From Aphanomyces cochlioides (taxonomy: Eukaryota; Oomycota; Saprolegniomycetes; Saprolegniales; Verrucalvaceae): a DNA stretch of 64,000 bases. How positions within the stretch are numbered: position 1 is the stretch's first letter; every line of letters starts with the position of its first letter. Positions 35,601-39,200 of the stretch are shown here, piece after piece. The position numbers were made by a program, and so were the translations under genes. The stretch lies in NCBI GenBank assembly GCA_019828595.1, contig JAHQRK010000011.1, positions 1,550,001 through 1,614,000 on the forward strand, in the 5' to 3' direction. The notes beneath the pieces are model-generated. The model saw only the letters and a program-made list of their open reading frames with translations, searched no databases and was not told the DNA's origin.

Positions 35601-35677
35601 ACCACCGCTACGAACGCTCCTGCTCCTGCTTTTTGCTTGTTGGAGCCTAGCAGGTCGAGGTTTGAGAAGAAGCTCAT
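5645..35677 (-). CDS. Giant Thr/Pro-rich mucin-like type II membrane protein, about 10,010 residues
   Basis: One uninterrupted minus-strand frame of 10,011 codons. The start is the first in-frame ATG (35677, MSFFSNLDLLGSNKQK); the frame is open further upstream but without an ATG. Residues 17-34 (AGAGAFVAVVTTVVVSTL) form the only hydrophobic segment. With Lys before it and no clear cleavage site, a type II signal anchor is likely, placing the rest outside the cell or in the lumen. About 100 unique Ser/Thr/Asn-rich residues follow. The frame then runs through about 98 copies of a unit of roughly 102 residues, built from TPSTTTPSPTDN, DTTATPTASPPDTT and five-residue PTTTT/HTTTT blocks, with NTSNVS sequons. 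Such composition is typical of heavily O-glycosylated mucin stalks. The last about 110 residues form a separate domain with nine Cys. A surface coat or adhesin role is inference. No family was recognised for the Cys domain. Copy number depends on assembly accuracy. Confidence 0.85.
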   Translation of the reverse strand: MSFFSNLDLLGSNKQKAGAGAFVAVVTTVVVSTLQQPQSSSNPSRSSPPTIEFNSTNDSPDPFGAIAINTTVTSSQAPTFGPLLPHDTTMEPQYTNYTNETKLPTWAPLPSTISVPKTTATAASNSTITWITNQTTPSTTTPSPTDNTITMPPDTTATPTASPPDTTAPSTSSPADTTTMPTTTTPTTTTPTTTTHTTTTPPDVTTLTPLTNTSNVSITPSPVDDYTDNNQTTPSTTTPSPTDNTITMPPDTTATPTASPPDTTAPSTSSPVDTTTMPTTTTPTTTTHTTTTPTTTTHTTTTPPDVTTLAPLTNTSNVSITPSPVDDYTDNNQTTPSTTTPSPTDNTITMPPDTTATPTASPPDTTAPSTSSPVDTTTMPTTTTPATTTPATTTHTTTTPTTTTHTTTTPPDVTTLAPLTNTSNVSITPSPVDDYTDNNQTTPSTTTPSPTDNTITMPPDTTATPTASPPDTTAPSTSSPADTTTTPTTTTHTTTTPPDVTTLAPLTNTSNVSITPSPVDDYTDNNQTTPSTTTPSPTDNTITMPPDTTATPTASPPDTTAPSTSSPADTTTTPTTTTHTTTTHTTTTPPDVTTLAPLTNTSNVSITPSPVDDYTDNNQTTPSTTTPSPTDNTITMPPDTTATPTASPPDTTAPSTSSPVDTTTMPTTTTPTTTTHTTTTPTTTTHTTTTPPDVTTLAPLTNTSNVSITPSPVDDYTDNNQTTPSTTTPSPTDNTITMPPDTTATPTASPPDTTAPSTSSPVDTTTMPTTTTPTTTTHTTTTHTTTTHTTTTPPDVTTLAPLTNTSNVSITPSPVDDYTDNNQTTPSTTTPSPTDNTITMPPDTTATPTASPPDTTAPSTSSPVDTTTMPTTTTPATTTHTTTTPTTTTHTTTTPPDVTTLAPLTNTSNVSITPSPVDDYTDNNQTTPSTTTPSPTDNTITMPPDTTATPTASPPDTTAPSTSSPVDTTTMPTTTTPATTTHTTTTPTITTHTTTTPPDVTTLAPLTNTSNVSITPSPVDDYTDNNQTTPSTTTPSPTDNTITMPPDTTATPTASPPDTTAPSTSSPVDTTTMPTTTTPTTTTHTTTTPTTTTHTTTTPPDVTTLAPLTNTSNVSITPSPVDDYTDNNQTTPSTTTPSPTDNTITMPPDTTATPTASPPDTTAPSTSSPVDTTTMPTTTTPATTTHTTTTPTTTTHTTTTPPDVTTLAPLTNTSNVSITPSPVDDYTDNNQTTPSTTTPSPTDNTITMPPDTTATPTASPPDTTAPSTSSPVDTTTMPTTTTPATTTHTTTTPTTTTHTTTTPPDVTTLAPLTNTSNVSITPSPVDDYTDNNQTTPSTTTPSPTDNTITMPPDTTATPTASPPDTTAPSTSSPVDTTTMPTTTTPTTTTHTTTTPTTTTHTTTTPPDVTTLAPLTNTSNVSITPSPVDDYTDNNQTTPSTTTPSPTDNTITMPPDTTATPTASPPDTTAPSTSSPVDTTTMPTTTTPATTTHTTTTPTTTTHTTTTPPDVTTLAPLTNTSNVSITPSPVDDYTDNNQTTPSTTTPSPTDNTITMPPDTTATPTASPPDTTAPSTSSPVDTTTMPTTTTPATTTHTTTTPTTTTHTTTTPPDVTTLAPLTNTSNVSITPSPVDDYTDNNQTTPSTTTPSPTDNTITMPPDTTATPTASPPDTTAPSTSSPVDTTTMPTTTTPATTTHTTTTPTTTTHTTTTPPDVTTLAPLTNTSNVSITPSPVDDYTDNNQTTPSTTTPSPTDNTITMPPDTTATPTASPPDTTAPSTSSPVDTTTMPTTTTPTTTTHTTTTHTTTTHTTTTPPDVTTLAPLTNTSNVSITPSPVDDYTDNNQTTPSTTTPSPTDNTITMAPDTTATPTASPPDTTAPSTSSPVDTTTMPTTTTPTTTTPTTTTHTTTTPPDVTTLAPLTNTSNVSITPSPVDDYTDNNQTTPSTTTPSPTDNTITMPPDTTATPTASPPDTTAPSTSSPVDTTTMPTTTTPTTTTHTTTTPTTTTHTTTTPPDVTTLAPLTNTSNVSITPSPVDDYTDNNQTTPSTTTPSPTDNTITMPPDTTATPTASPPDTTAPSTSSPVDTTTMPTTTTPTTTTHTTTTPTTTTHTTTTPPDVTTLAPLTNTSNVSITPSPVDDYTDNNQTTPSTTTPSPTDNTITMPPDTTATPTASPPDTTAPSTSSPVDTTTMPTTTTPTTTTHTTTTPTTTTHTTTTPPDVTTLAPLTNTSNVSITPSPVDDYTDNNQTTPSTTTPSPTDNTITMPPDTTATPTASPPDTTAPSTSSPVDTTTMPTTTTPTTTTHTTTTPTTTTHTTTTPPDVTTLAPLTNTSNVSITPSPVDDYTDNNQTTPSTTTPSPTDNTITMPPDTTETPTASPPDTTAPSTSSPADTTTTPTTTTHTTTTHTTTTHTTTTPPDVTTLAPLTNTSNVSITPSPVDDYTDNNQTTPSTTTPSPTDNTITMPPDTTATPTASPPDTTAPSTSSPVDTTTMPTTTTPTTTTHTTTTHTTTTHTTTTPPDVTTLAPLTNTSNVSITPSPVDDYTDNNQTTPSTTTPSPTDNTITMPPDTTATPTASPPDTTAPSTSSPADTTTMPTTTTPTTTTHTTTTHTTTTHTTTTPPDVTTLAPLTNTSNVSITPSPVDDYTDNNQTTPSTTTPSPTDNTITMPPDTTATPTASPPDTTAPSTSSPVDTTTMPTTTTPTTTTHTTTTHTTTTHTTTTPPDVTTLAPLTNTSNVSITPSPVDDYTDNNQTTPSTTTPSPTDNTITMPPDTTATPTASPPDTTAPSTSSPVDTTTMPTTTTPTTTTHTTTTPTTTTHTTTTPPDVTTLAPLTNTSNVSITPSPVDDYTDNNQTTPSTTTPSPTDNTITMPPDTTATPTASPPDTTAPSTSSPVDTTTMPTTTTPATTTHTTTTPTTTTHTTTTPPDVTTLAPLTNTSNVSITPSPVDDYTDNNQTTPSTTTPSPTDNTITMPPDTTATPTASPPDTTAPSTSSPVDTTTMPTTTTPTTTTHTTTTHTTTTHTTTTPPDVTTLAPLTNTSNVSITPSPVDDYTDNNQTTPSTTTPSPTDNTITMPPDTTETPTASPPDTTAPSTSSPADTTTTPTTTTHTTTTHTTTTHTTTTPPDVTTLAPLTNTSNVSITPSPVDDYTDNNQTTPSTTTPSPTDNTITMPPDTTATPTASPPDTTAPSTSSPVDTTTMPTTTTPTTTTHTTTTHTTTTHTTTTPPDVTTLAPLTNTSNVSITPSPVDDYTDNNQTTPSTTTPSPTDNTITMPPDTTATPTASPPDTTAPSTSSPADTTTMPTTTTPATTTHTTTTPTTTTHTTTTPPDVTTLAPLTNTSNVSITPSPVDDYTDNNQTTPSTTTPSPTDNTITMPPDTTATPTASPPDTTAPSTSSPVDTTTMPTTTTPATTTHTTTTPTTTTHTTTTPPDVTTLAPLTNTSNVSITPSPVDDYTDNNQTTPSTTTPSPTDNTITMPPDTTATPTASPPDTTAPSTSSPVDTTTMPTTTTPTTTTHTTTTHTTTTPPDVTTLAPLTNTSNVSITPSPVDDYTDNNQTTPSTTTPSPTDNTITMPPDTTATPTASPPDTTAPSTSSPVDTTTMPTTTTPATTTHTTTTPTTTTHTTTTPPDVTTLAPLTNTSNVSITPSPVDDYTDNNQTTPSTTTPSPTDNTITMPPDTTATPTASPPDTTAPSTSSPVDTTTMPTTTTPATTTHTTTTPTTTTHTTTTPPDVTTLAPLTNTSNVSITPSPVDDYTDNNQTTPSTTTPSPTDNTITMPPDTTATPTASPPDTTAPSTSSPVDTTTMPTTTTPTTTTHTTTTPTTTTHTTTTPPDVTTLAPLTNTSNVSITPSPVDDYTDNNQTTPSTTTPSPTDNTITMPPDTTATPTASPPDTTAPSTSSPVDTTTMPTTTTPATTTHTTTTPTTTTHTTTTPPDVTTLAPLTNTSNVSITPSPVDDYTDNNQTTPSTTTPSPTDNTITMPPDTTATPTASPPDTTAPSTSSPVDTTTMPTTTTPTTTTHTTTTPTTTTHTTTTPPDVTTLAPLTNTSNVSITPSPVDDYTDNNQTTPSTTTPSPTDNTITMPPDTTATPTASPPDTTAPSTSSPVDTTTMPTTTTPTTTTHTTTTPTTTTHTTTTPPDVTTLAPLTNTSNVSITPSPVDDYTDNNQTTPSTTTPSPTDNTITMPPDTTATPTASPPDTTAPSTSSPVDTTTMPTTTTPTTTTHTTTTPTTTTHTTTTPPDVTTLAPLTNTSNVSITPSPVDDYTDNNQTTPSTTTPSPTDNTITMPPDTTATPTASPPDTTAPSTSSPADTTTMPTTTTHTTTTHTTTTPPDVTTLAPLTNTSNVSITPSPVDDYTDNNQTTPSTTTPSPTDNTITMPPDTTATPTASPPDTTAPSTSSPVDTTTMPTTTTPTTTTHTTTTHTTTTHTTTTPPDVTTLAPLTNTSNVSITPSPVDDYTDNNQTTPSTTTPSPTDNTITMPPDTTATPTASPPDTTAPSTSSPVDTTTMPTTTTPTTTTPTTTTPTTTTHTTTTPPDVTTLAPLTNTSNVSITPSPVDDYTDNNQTTPSTTTPSPTDNTITMPPDTTATPTASPPDTTAPSTSSPADTTTMPTTTTHTRTTHTTTTPPDVTTLAPLTNTSNVSITPSPVDDYTDNNQTTPSTTTPSPTDNTITMPPDTTATPTASPPDTTAPSTSSPVDTTTMPTTTTPTTTTHTTTTHTTTTHTTTTPPDVTTLAPLTNTSNVSITPSPVDDYTDNNQTTPSTTTPSPTDNTITMPPDTTATPTASPPDTTAPSTSSPVDTTTMPTTTTPTTTTHTTTTPTTTTHTTTTPPDVTTLAPLTNTSNVSITPSPVDDYTDNNQTTPSTTTPSPTDNTITMPPDTTATPTASPPDTTAPSTSSPVDTTTMPTTTTPATTTHTTTTPTTTTHTTTTPPDVTTLAPLTNTSNVSITPSPVDDYTDNNQTTPSTTTPSPTDNTITMPPDTTATPTASPPDTTAPSTSSPADTTTMPTTTTPTTTTHTTTTPTTTTHTTTTPPDVTTLAPLTNTSNVSITPSPVDDYTDNNQTTPSTTTPSPTDNTITMPPDTTATPTASPPDTTAPSTSSPADTTTMPTTTTPTTTTHTTTTPPDVTTLAPLTNTSNVSITPSPVDDYTDNNQTTPSTTTPSPTDNTITMPPDTTATPTASPPDTTAPSTSSPVDTTTMPTTTTPTTTTHTTTTHTTTTHTTTTPPDVTPLAPLTNTSNVSITPSPVDDYTDNNQTTPSTTTPSPTDNTITMPPDTTETPTASPPDTTAPSTSSPADTTTMPTTTTPTTTTHTTTTPPDVTTLAPLTNTSNVSITPTASPPDTTAPSTSSPVDTTTTPATTTPTTTTPTTTTHTTTTPPDVTTLAPLTNTSNVSITPSPVDDYTDNNQTTPSTTTPSPTDNTITMPPDTTATPTASPPDTTAPSTSSPVDTTTMPTTTTPTTTTHTTTTPPDVTTLAPLTNTSNVSITPSPVDDYTDNNQTTPSTTTPSPTDNTITMPPDTTATPTASPPDTTAPSTSSPADTTTTPTTTTPATTTHTTTTPTTTTHTTTTPPDVTTLAPLTNTSNVSITPSPVDDYTDNNQTTPSTTTPSPTDNTITMPPDTTATPTASPPDTTAPSTSSPVDTTTMPTTTTPTTTTHTTTTPPDVTTLAPLTNTSNVSITPSPVDDYTDNNQTTPSTTTPSPTDNTITMPPDTTATPTASPPDTTAPSTSSPADTTTTPTTTTPATTTHTTTTPTTTTHTTTTPPDVTTLAPLTNTSNVSITPSPVDDYTDNNQTTPSTTTPSPTDNTITMPPDTTATPTASPPDTTAPSTSSPADTTTMPTTTTPTATTHTTTTPPDVTTLAPLTNTSNVSITPSPVDDYTDNNQTTPSTTTPSPTDNTITMPPDTTATPTASPPDTTAPSTSSPVDTTTMPTTTTPATTTHTTTTPTTTTHTTTTPPDVTTLAPLTNTSNVSITPSPVDDYTDNNQTTPSTTTPSPTDNTITMPPDTTETPTASPPDTTAPSTSSPVDTTTMPTTTTPTTTTHTTTTPPDVTTLAPLTNTSNVSITPTASPPDTTAPSTSSPVDTTTTPATTTPTTTTPTTTMHTTTTPPDVTTLAPLTNTSNVSITPSPVDDYTDNNQTTPSTTTPSPTDNTITMPPDTTATPTASPPDTTAPSTSSPVDTTTMPTTTTPTTTTPTTTTPTTTTHTTTTPPDVTTLAPLTNTSNVSITPSPVDDYTDNNQTTPSTTTPSPTDNTITMPPDTTATPTASPPDTTAPSTSSPVDTTTMPTTTTPTTTTHTTTTPTTTTHTTTTPPDVTTLAPLTNTSNVSITPSPVDDYTDNNQTTPSTTTPSPTDNTITMPPDTTATPTASPPDTTAPSTSSPVDTTTMPTTTTPTTTTHTTTTPPDVTTLAPLTNTSNVSITPSPVDDYTDNNQTTPSTTTPSPTDNTITMPPDTTATPTASPPDTTAPSTSSPVDTTTMPTTTTPTTTTHTTTTPTTTTHTTTTPPDVTTLAPLTNTSNVSITPSPVDDYTDNNQTTPSTTTPSPTDNTITMPPDTTATPTASPPDTTAPSTSSPVDTTTMPTTTTPATTTHTTTTPTTTTHTTTTPPDVTTLAPLTNTSNVSITPSPVDDYTDNNQTTPSTTTPSPTDNTITMPPDTTATPTASPPDTTAPSTSSPVDTTTMPTTTTPATTTHTTTTPTTTTHTTTTPPDVTTLAPLTNTSNVSITPSPVDDYTDNNQTTPSTTTPSPTDNTITMPPDTTATPTASPPDTTAPSTSSPVDTTTMPTTTTPATTTHTTTTPTTTTHTTTTPPDVTTLAPLTNTSNVSITPSPVDDYTDNNQTTPSTTTPSPTDNTITMPPDTTATPTASPPDTTAPSTSSPVDTTTMPTTTTPATTTHTTTTPTTTTHTTTTPPDVTTLAPLTNTSNVSITPSPVDDYTDNNQTTPSTTTPSPTDNTITMPPDTTATPTASPPDTTAPSTSSPVDTTTMPTTTTPATTTHTTTTPTTTTHTTTTPPDVTTLAPLTNTSNVSITPSPVDDYTDNNQTTPSTTTPSPTDNTITMPPDTTATPTASPPDTTAPSTSSPVDTTTMPTTTTPATTTHTTTTPTTTTHTTTTPPDVTTLAPLTNTSNVSITPSPVDDYTDNNQTTPSTTTPSPTDNTITMPPDTTATPTASPPDTTAPSTSSPVDTTTMPTTTTPTTTTHTTTTPTTTTHTTTTPPDVTTLAPLTNTSNVSITPSPVDDYTDNNQTTPSTTTPSPTDNTITMPPDTTATPTASPPDTTAPSTSSPVDTTTMPTTTTPTTTTHTTTTHTTTTHTTTTPPDVTTLAPLTNTSNVSITPSPVDDYTDNNQTTPSTTTPSPTDNTITMPPDTTATPTASPPDTTAPSTSSPVDTTTMPTTTTPTTTTHTTTTPTTTTHTTTTPPDVTTLAPLTNTSNVSITPSPVDDYTDNNQTTPSTTTPSPTDNTITMPPDTTATPTASPPDTTAPSTSSPADTTTMPTTTTPTTTTPTTTTPTTTTHTTTTPPDVTTLAPLTNTSNVSITPSPVDDYTDNNQTTPSTTTPSPTDNTITMPPDTTATPTASPPDTTAPSTSSPADTTTMPTTTTPTTTTPTTTTPTTTTHTTTTPPDVTTLAPLTNTSNVSITPSPVDDYTDNNQTTPSTTTPSPTDNTITMPPDTTATPTASPPDTTAPSTSSPVDTTTMPTTTTPTTTTHTTTTPTTTTHTTTTPPDVTTLAPLTNTSNVSITPSPVDDYTDNNQTTPSTTTPSPTDNTITMPPDTTATPTASPPDTTAPSTSSPADTTTMPTTTTPTATTHTTTTPPDVTTLAPLTNTSNVSITPSPVDDYTDNNQTTPSTTTPSPTDNTITMPPDTTATPTASPPDTTAPSTSSPVDTTTMPTTTTPATTTHTTTTPTTTTHTTTTPPDVTTLAPLTNTSNVSITPSPVDDYTDNNQTTPSTTTPSPTDNTITMPPDTTATPTASPPDTTAPSTSSPADTTTMPTTTTPTATTHTTTTPPDVTTLAPLTNTSNVSITPSPVDDYTDNNQTTPSTTTPSPTDNTITMPPDTTATPTASPPDTTAPSTSSPADTTTMPTTTTPTTTTPTTTTPTTTTHTTTTPPDVTTLAPLTNTSNVSITPSPVDDYTDNNQTTPSTTTPSPTDNTITMPPDTTATPTASPPDTTAPSTSSPVDTTTMPTTTTPTTTTHTTTTPTTTTHTTTTPPDVTTLAPLTNTSNVSITPSPVDDYTDNNQTTPSTTTPSPTDNTITMPPDTTATPTASPPDTTAPSTSSPVDTTTMPTTTTPTTTTHTTTTPPDVTTLAPLTNTSNVSITPSPVDDYTDNNQTTPSTTTPSPTDNTITMPPDTTATPTASPPDTTAPSTSSPVDTTTMPTTTTPTTTTHTTTTPTTTTHTTTTPPDVTTLAPLTNTSNVSITPSPVDDYTDNNQTTPSTTTPSPTDNTITMPPDTTATPTASPPDTTAPSTSSPVDTTTMPTTTTPTTTTHTTTTPTTTTHTTTTPPDVTTLAPLTNTSNVSITPSPVDDYTDNNQTTPSTTTPSPTDNTITMPPDTTATPTASPPDTTAPSTSSPADTTTMPTTTTPTATTHTTTTPPDVTTLAPLTNTSNVSITPSPVDDYTDNNQTTPSTTTPSPTDNTITMPPDTTATPTASPPDTTAPSTSSPVDTTTMPTTTTPTTTTPTTTTPTTTTHTTTTPPDVTTLAPLTNTSNVSITPSPVDDYTDNNQTTPSTTTPSPTDNTITMPPDTTATPTASPPDTTAPSTSSPVDTTTMPTTTTPTTTTPTTTTPTTTTHTTTTPPDVTTLAPLTNTSNVSITPSPVDDYTDNNQTTPSTTTPSPTDNTITMPPDTTATPTASPPDTTAPSTSSPVDTTTMPTTTTPATTTHTTTTPTTTTHTTTTPPDVTTLAPLTNTSNVSITPSPVDDYTDNNQNTPSTTTPSPTDNTITMPPDTTATPTASPPDTTAPSTSSPVDTTTMPTTTTPATTTHTTTTPTTTTHTTTTPPDVTTLAPLTNTSNVSITPSPVDDYTDNNQTTPSTTTPSPTDNTITMPPDTTATPTASPPDTTAPSTSSPVDTTTMPTTTTPATTTHTTTTPTTTTHTTTTPPDVTTLAPLTNTSNVSITPSPVDDYTDNNQTTPSTTTPSPTDNTITMPPDTTATPTASPPDTTAPSTSSPVDTTTMPTTTTPTTTTPTTTTPTTTTPTTTTHTTTTPPDVTTLAPLTNTSNVSITPSPVDDYTDNNQTTPSTTTPSPTDNTITMPPDTTATPTASPPDTTAPSTSSPVDTTTMPTTTTPATTTHTTTTPTTTTHTTTTPPDVTTLAPLTNTSNVSITPSPVDDYTDNNQTTPSTTTPSPTDNTITMPPDTTATPTASPPDTTAPSTSSPVDTTTMPTTTTPATTTHTTTTPTTTTHTTTTPPDVTTLAPLTNTSNVSITPSPVDDYTDNNQTTPSTTTPSPTDNTITMPPDTTATPTASPPDTTAPSTSSPVDTTTMPTTTTPTTTTPTTTTPTTTTPTTTTPTTTTHTTTTPPDVTTLAPLTNTSNVSITPSPVDDYTDNNQTTPSTTTPSPTDNTITMPPDTTATPTASPPDTTAPSTSSPVDTTTMPTTTTPATTTHTTTTPTTTTHTTTTPPDVTPLAPLTNTSNVSITPSPVDDYTDNNQTTPSTTTPSPTDNTITMPPDTTATPTASPPDTTAPSTSSPVDTTTMPTTTTPTTTTPTTTTPTTTTHTTTTPPDVTTLAPLTNTSNVSITPSPVDDYTDNNQTTPSTTTPSPTDNTITMPLDTTAKPTASPPDTTAPSTSSPADTTTTPTTTTPTTTTHTTTTPPDVTTLAPLTNTSNVSITPSPVDDYTDNNQTTPSTTTPSPTDNTITMPLDTTFVFRNESELPPCNVSAWALDGGSRISGTWVQVCKESSYFIPISRGLGCFGVGLFPLGTECPRRGDSAASNCSGIYCVASEDGRCQQVKANTWGCVFPSLGCISPSRQTPI
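17268..17726 (-). repeat. Composite 459-bp repeat unit, copy 1
   Basis: This unit is 459 bp instead of about 306 bp and contains two copies of the GATGGAGACATTGG landmark. In the protein the segment from SPVDDYTDNN to PDTTAT is missing at the internal joint, giving NVSITPTASPPDTT. This is what an unequal crossover between two out-of-register units would leave. The same joint occurs again at 19473-19931. Confidence 0.85.
18309..19472 (-). repeat. Exact-looking tandem duplication of a 582-bp two-unit block
   Basis: Units of 306 + 276 bp at 18309-18890 are repeated at 18891-19472. Both copies carry the rare variant GACGCTGTGGG, where every other unit I read has GACGCCGTGGG. The shared rare base marks the pair as a recent block duplication rather than independent units. 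A similar but distinct 306 + 276 block precedes them at 17727-18308. Confidence 0.75.
19473..19931 (-). repeat. Composite 459-bp repeat unit, copy 2
   Basis: Second 459-bp unit with the same internal joint (NVSITPTASPPDTT) as the one at 17268-17726, 2205 bp away. Sharing one aberrant junction implies that a block including it was copied after the junction formed. Both copies are followed on the sense strand by units of the same class. A few bases differ between them, for example GTGCATCG in the first against GTGCGTCG in the second. Confidence 0.85.
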
Positions 35678-36204
35678 GTTTCGCGACAATGGTGTGCTAG
35701 AAAAAATGGAAGGCAGAACAAGTAACGCCGAATGCCCTTTCAAGTTGGACGGAGAATCTTCACCAACTGCACGCTTGGTTATTCTTCTTTCGGTCTTATG
35801 ACGTAGTGATGAAGCTGTCGATTGATTCGGTGTTGCATAGCAAGATAAGACAGCACTCCATTTCGTTTCGCTGTGGAGAAAGAAGACGTGAACTTATCGG
35901 ATGCTCAATAAATTTTGTTAAAATACTACGAAGTAAATCTACTGATGAATAACATTGTGACAGTCCGCATTGATCAATGTTGCAAGGGGAAATCTCAAAC
36001 GCACTTCGAAATCGTCCCAGTATTTAACAGCAGATTATTAGAGAACTGCCTTACAAGGGTTAACGAGTATTCTCGGTTAACAATTATATCAGGCGTTGGA
36101 ACGATACTTCCCGAACGTGAAATGGAGTGCACGTTTCTTTGACATCGCATAACCCTGATTTACTAAACAATCGTTATGACACCTTCACGGGAGAGCCAAA
36201 AACC
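35678..36204. other. Intergenic region upstream of the giant mucin gene
   Basis: About 530 bp between the mucin ATG and the stop of the EF-hand/nephrocystin-like gene, both on the minus strand. It should contain the mucin promoter and 5' leader. The minus-strand frame of the mucin is open for a further short distance upstream of 35677 without an ATG. I see no repeat units, no other gene and no clear core promoter motif. Confidence 0.5.
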
Positions 36205-39200
36205 TTACCCCTTTGCCATAGTGTATAACACCTTCATTCGTTCCTCTTTCGTTTCACTATGTTTTGTCTCTTCATCAAAGCGATGTTTAGGCATAATGAA
36301 TGCTGGCCACATGCGCAACACCAACTCACTGAATCGCCGACCTCGATCCGAATACGTCTACAAAGAATGAGTGACAAATATTATTCTGCTTCACCTTGAA
36401 TGGACCTTTCATTTCTTCATTAAACACACTGCGGAATATGTCGTAGGTTTCTGGGTCGTCCAAAATTTTTGGAAATAGCCTAAGCGTGGGCTCGCATGTA
36501 TGGACTATACCCATGTTAGATTGAGATAGTCACGCCACACCAACTAGACGAGGGCGTCGCCAAGGTTGACAAAACTGACATCATAATCAGCATATACTCT
36601 TGTAACATGGGTAGTGCTCCAAACGGAACAATAATTGTTGGTGGTAGCTGAGAAATCTGGAGTCTTTCCTAAGAAAACAAACTTTCAATCTGGTCTTGAT
36701 GGGATAGTTTACCTGAACTCCTAATTTAAAAATTTGCAAACTCTTAATTGACAACTTGGGGGGAGAATAGGGTTTTAACGCTTTGGCAATCGCACGCCAA
36801 CCATAACGCCGACGAGATATTTCATCCTATGATAATTCAACAAGTCGATGAGTGCATCTGTTACTTCATCGAGCTCCACAGGATTAAGAATTGTTCCACC
36901 AAGTAGCATTTCATCGAAACGGATCACTTCAGTAGTTTGTGAAAGTAGTTTTTCCAAGGGAACTTTCGCCCAACAGCAGGTCATTTCGACAGTTTCAGAT
37001 GAATCGGATATTTTTTCCTGGTGGGTATGTGACGATGTTTTTTAGAGATCTACAAATGGCTTTACCTTCATGAAATGTTTTCGTTCTTTTTGCTTCATTT
37101 CGCAGGCAGAGGTACTCGTCAAGTCAACAATAAATTCTATGAAGAGGCAGACATCGTCTTTTGGAGAGTTTGTGCGAATCTAAAGCAAAAGTTTAGACTC
37201 CACGACGAGCAAATGCTGCAGACAATGAATTTATAATCGTCCGTACTCGTTGACGCTTTGGAGAAATTCCAGATATCCTCTTCAGATTTAGTCCATGCAA
37301 CCGGGATTTCGTGGATGTTCCCGATGATTTTACCATTGAGTGGGCGAATACCAGAAGTGCCAACAACGTTGGCTAAGTCACTCATGTCAAAAAAGCAAAC
37401 ACGGACTTTTCGCCCGACAACATCTCGAAGGCGCTTGTCATATGGTGTTGGAACCCCCTTCGCTTGCTTCAAGGAAATGACCGCCTGGTACTCCAAGGCT
37501 TCAGATTGCTCTATCACTGACAAAGCTTCCTAAATATGTATTATTCAATGCAGGGTGCATTTTGTTTACTTGATTTGTTAGACTTTCAAGTGTGGATATA
37601 TTTCCAGATTGAGCCATACTGTAGATTACCTACATTCAATTTGTCTATTCATGAATCATCCCAAAGATCTCACTTGAGGTGGTGGAAAAGAGAGTACGTA
37701 TTCCATTTTGTGTTTTTTCATTTGGATTGCTTTCGAGGTTAATGACGGACGGAAATTTGATGGCACGCCCATTAGCATTAAGAGTGACGCCTCAGGGTTA
37801 ATCGGAGCCCGCCGAACAATTTTCTTCATTGCAGAAAGTGCATTTCTGGGCAAGTCAAAATTGAATTTGGACGAAGACATCTGACTGTCATGAGAAATCG
37901 CCTACTTTGTTGTTACCTCTTCGATAAGGTTCATGAAGGCTGTGAATTCCTTTAAATCAATTGTTCCGTCATTGTTTGTATCGACTTCGTCCAAAAGTGC
38001 GTAAAACTCGTCCTGTGACAGGGGTATTTTCATTTGTTCGAGAAGAGCATGCTGAAATTCGGCAATATCTAAAGCTCCATTGTGATCTGTGTCCATTTGG
38101 TCAAAAATTGCATGAATGTCCATTTCCATCTGAGTATCAAATTTCCATTGCTTCGAACGCAGTCGCTTTTTCATCATGATATAAAATTCATCAAAATCGA
38201 TCTGACCACTAGAATCAGTGTCGACTAGTTGCATTATTTCATTCAGTTCGTCTTCTGTCACGTCATCCCCAACTGCACGAAGGATGTGACCCAATTCGTA
38301 TTTGTCTAATCAATCCAGTAAGAAAGTCAACGAAATATTCTTCAAACCAATTGAATTGCTGAAGTCAGTGTCGAAAAAGTCAAATGCAACTCGCATAGCT
38401 GCTTTCATCTGTTGTAAATACTCTGCGTCAGAGTCATTTGATTCAGTACTTGAATCATAGCGACGTCTATGACGATATTTTTGAGACTTTGTCTTCGCTC
38501 GTTCTTTGAATTTCCTCATGTTTGTCACACAAATTCCCGAAGAAGATCCATCTGAATCGTCTGTTGTTTCATATCGCAGACATTTTTCTTTCTTCCGTCT
38601 TACACCCTTTTGGAAAGGCTTACGAGGTGGCGATGGCAAAGTCTCGTCAGCACCACTCGTTGTTTCCTGATCATAACTTGACTGTCTACATGTCCTGCTT
38701 AAAGTGATGACGATGGGTATGTTGATCGAGAGAACCGTTGTTTTTTCTTTGGTTTTCTTTTTACAGGACTTGAGTCTCCAGAAGCTTCTTTTGATTGATA
38801 TTTCTTCTTTTGTGTCCTATGATAGCCTATTAGTCTCTTATTGCTTCGGTGACTTTAGCCCACACGTCAGAAGCCGTTTCCGAGCATGAGTTCGTTCGCC
38901 CCTCTGACTTCTTACTAACTCTAAATCAAAGTCAAGCGAGATCAAGGCATTGGATTACTTTTTCTTGGCTTTTGGTCGATCGTTATCACTTGATTCATGT
39001 TGTTTATTTTTGGAACTACGTGTATAATGGCTTCAGATTAATTTCACATGTGAATACATCGTACGGTTTACGTCGTCCAGATTTTCCCGTGTTCCGTTTT
39101 GAGCTCCTAGTCGTGGCTTCAGTTATTAAGGATAAGCAATGAACATACGGTGCCCTTAGCAGCTCAGAATCGCTTGAATCAATTTGCTTTCTTTGGGTTT

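Noticed and set aside
37680..37810. Apparent frameshift in the nephrocystin-like region (an alternative frame looks protein-like)
   Set aside because: The alternative frame needs a 27-nt intron or an indel. The first frame continues cleanly through a 44-nt intron into conserved sequence, so no frameshift is needed.
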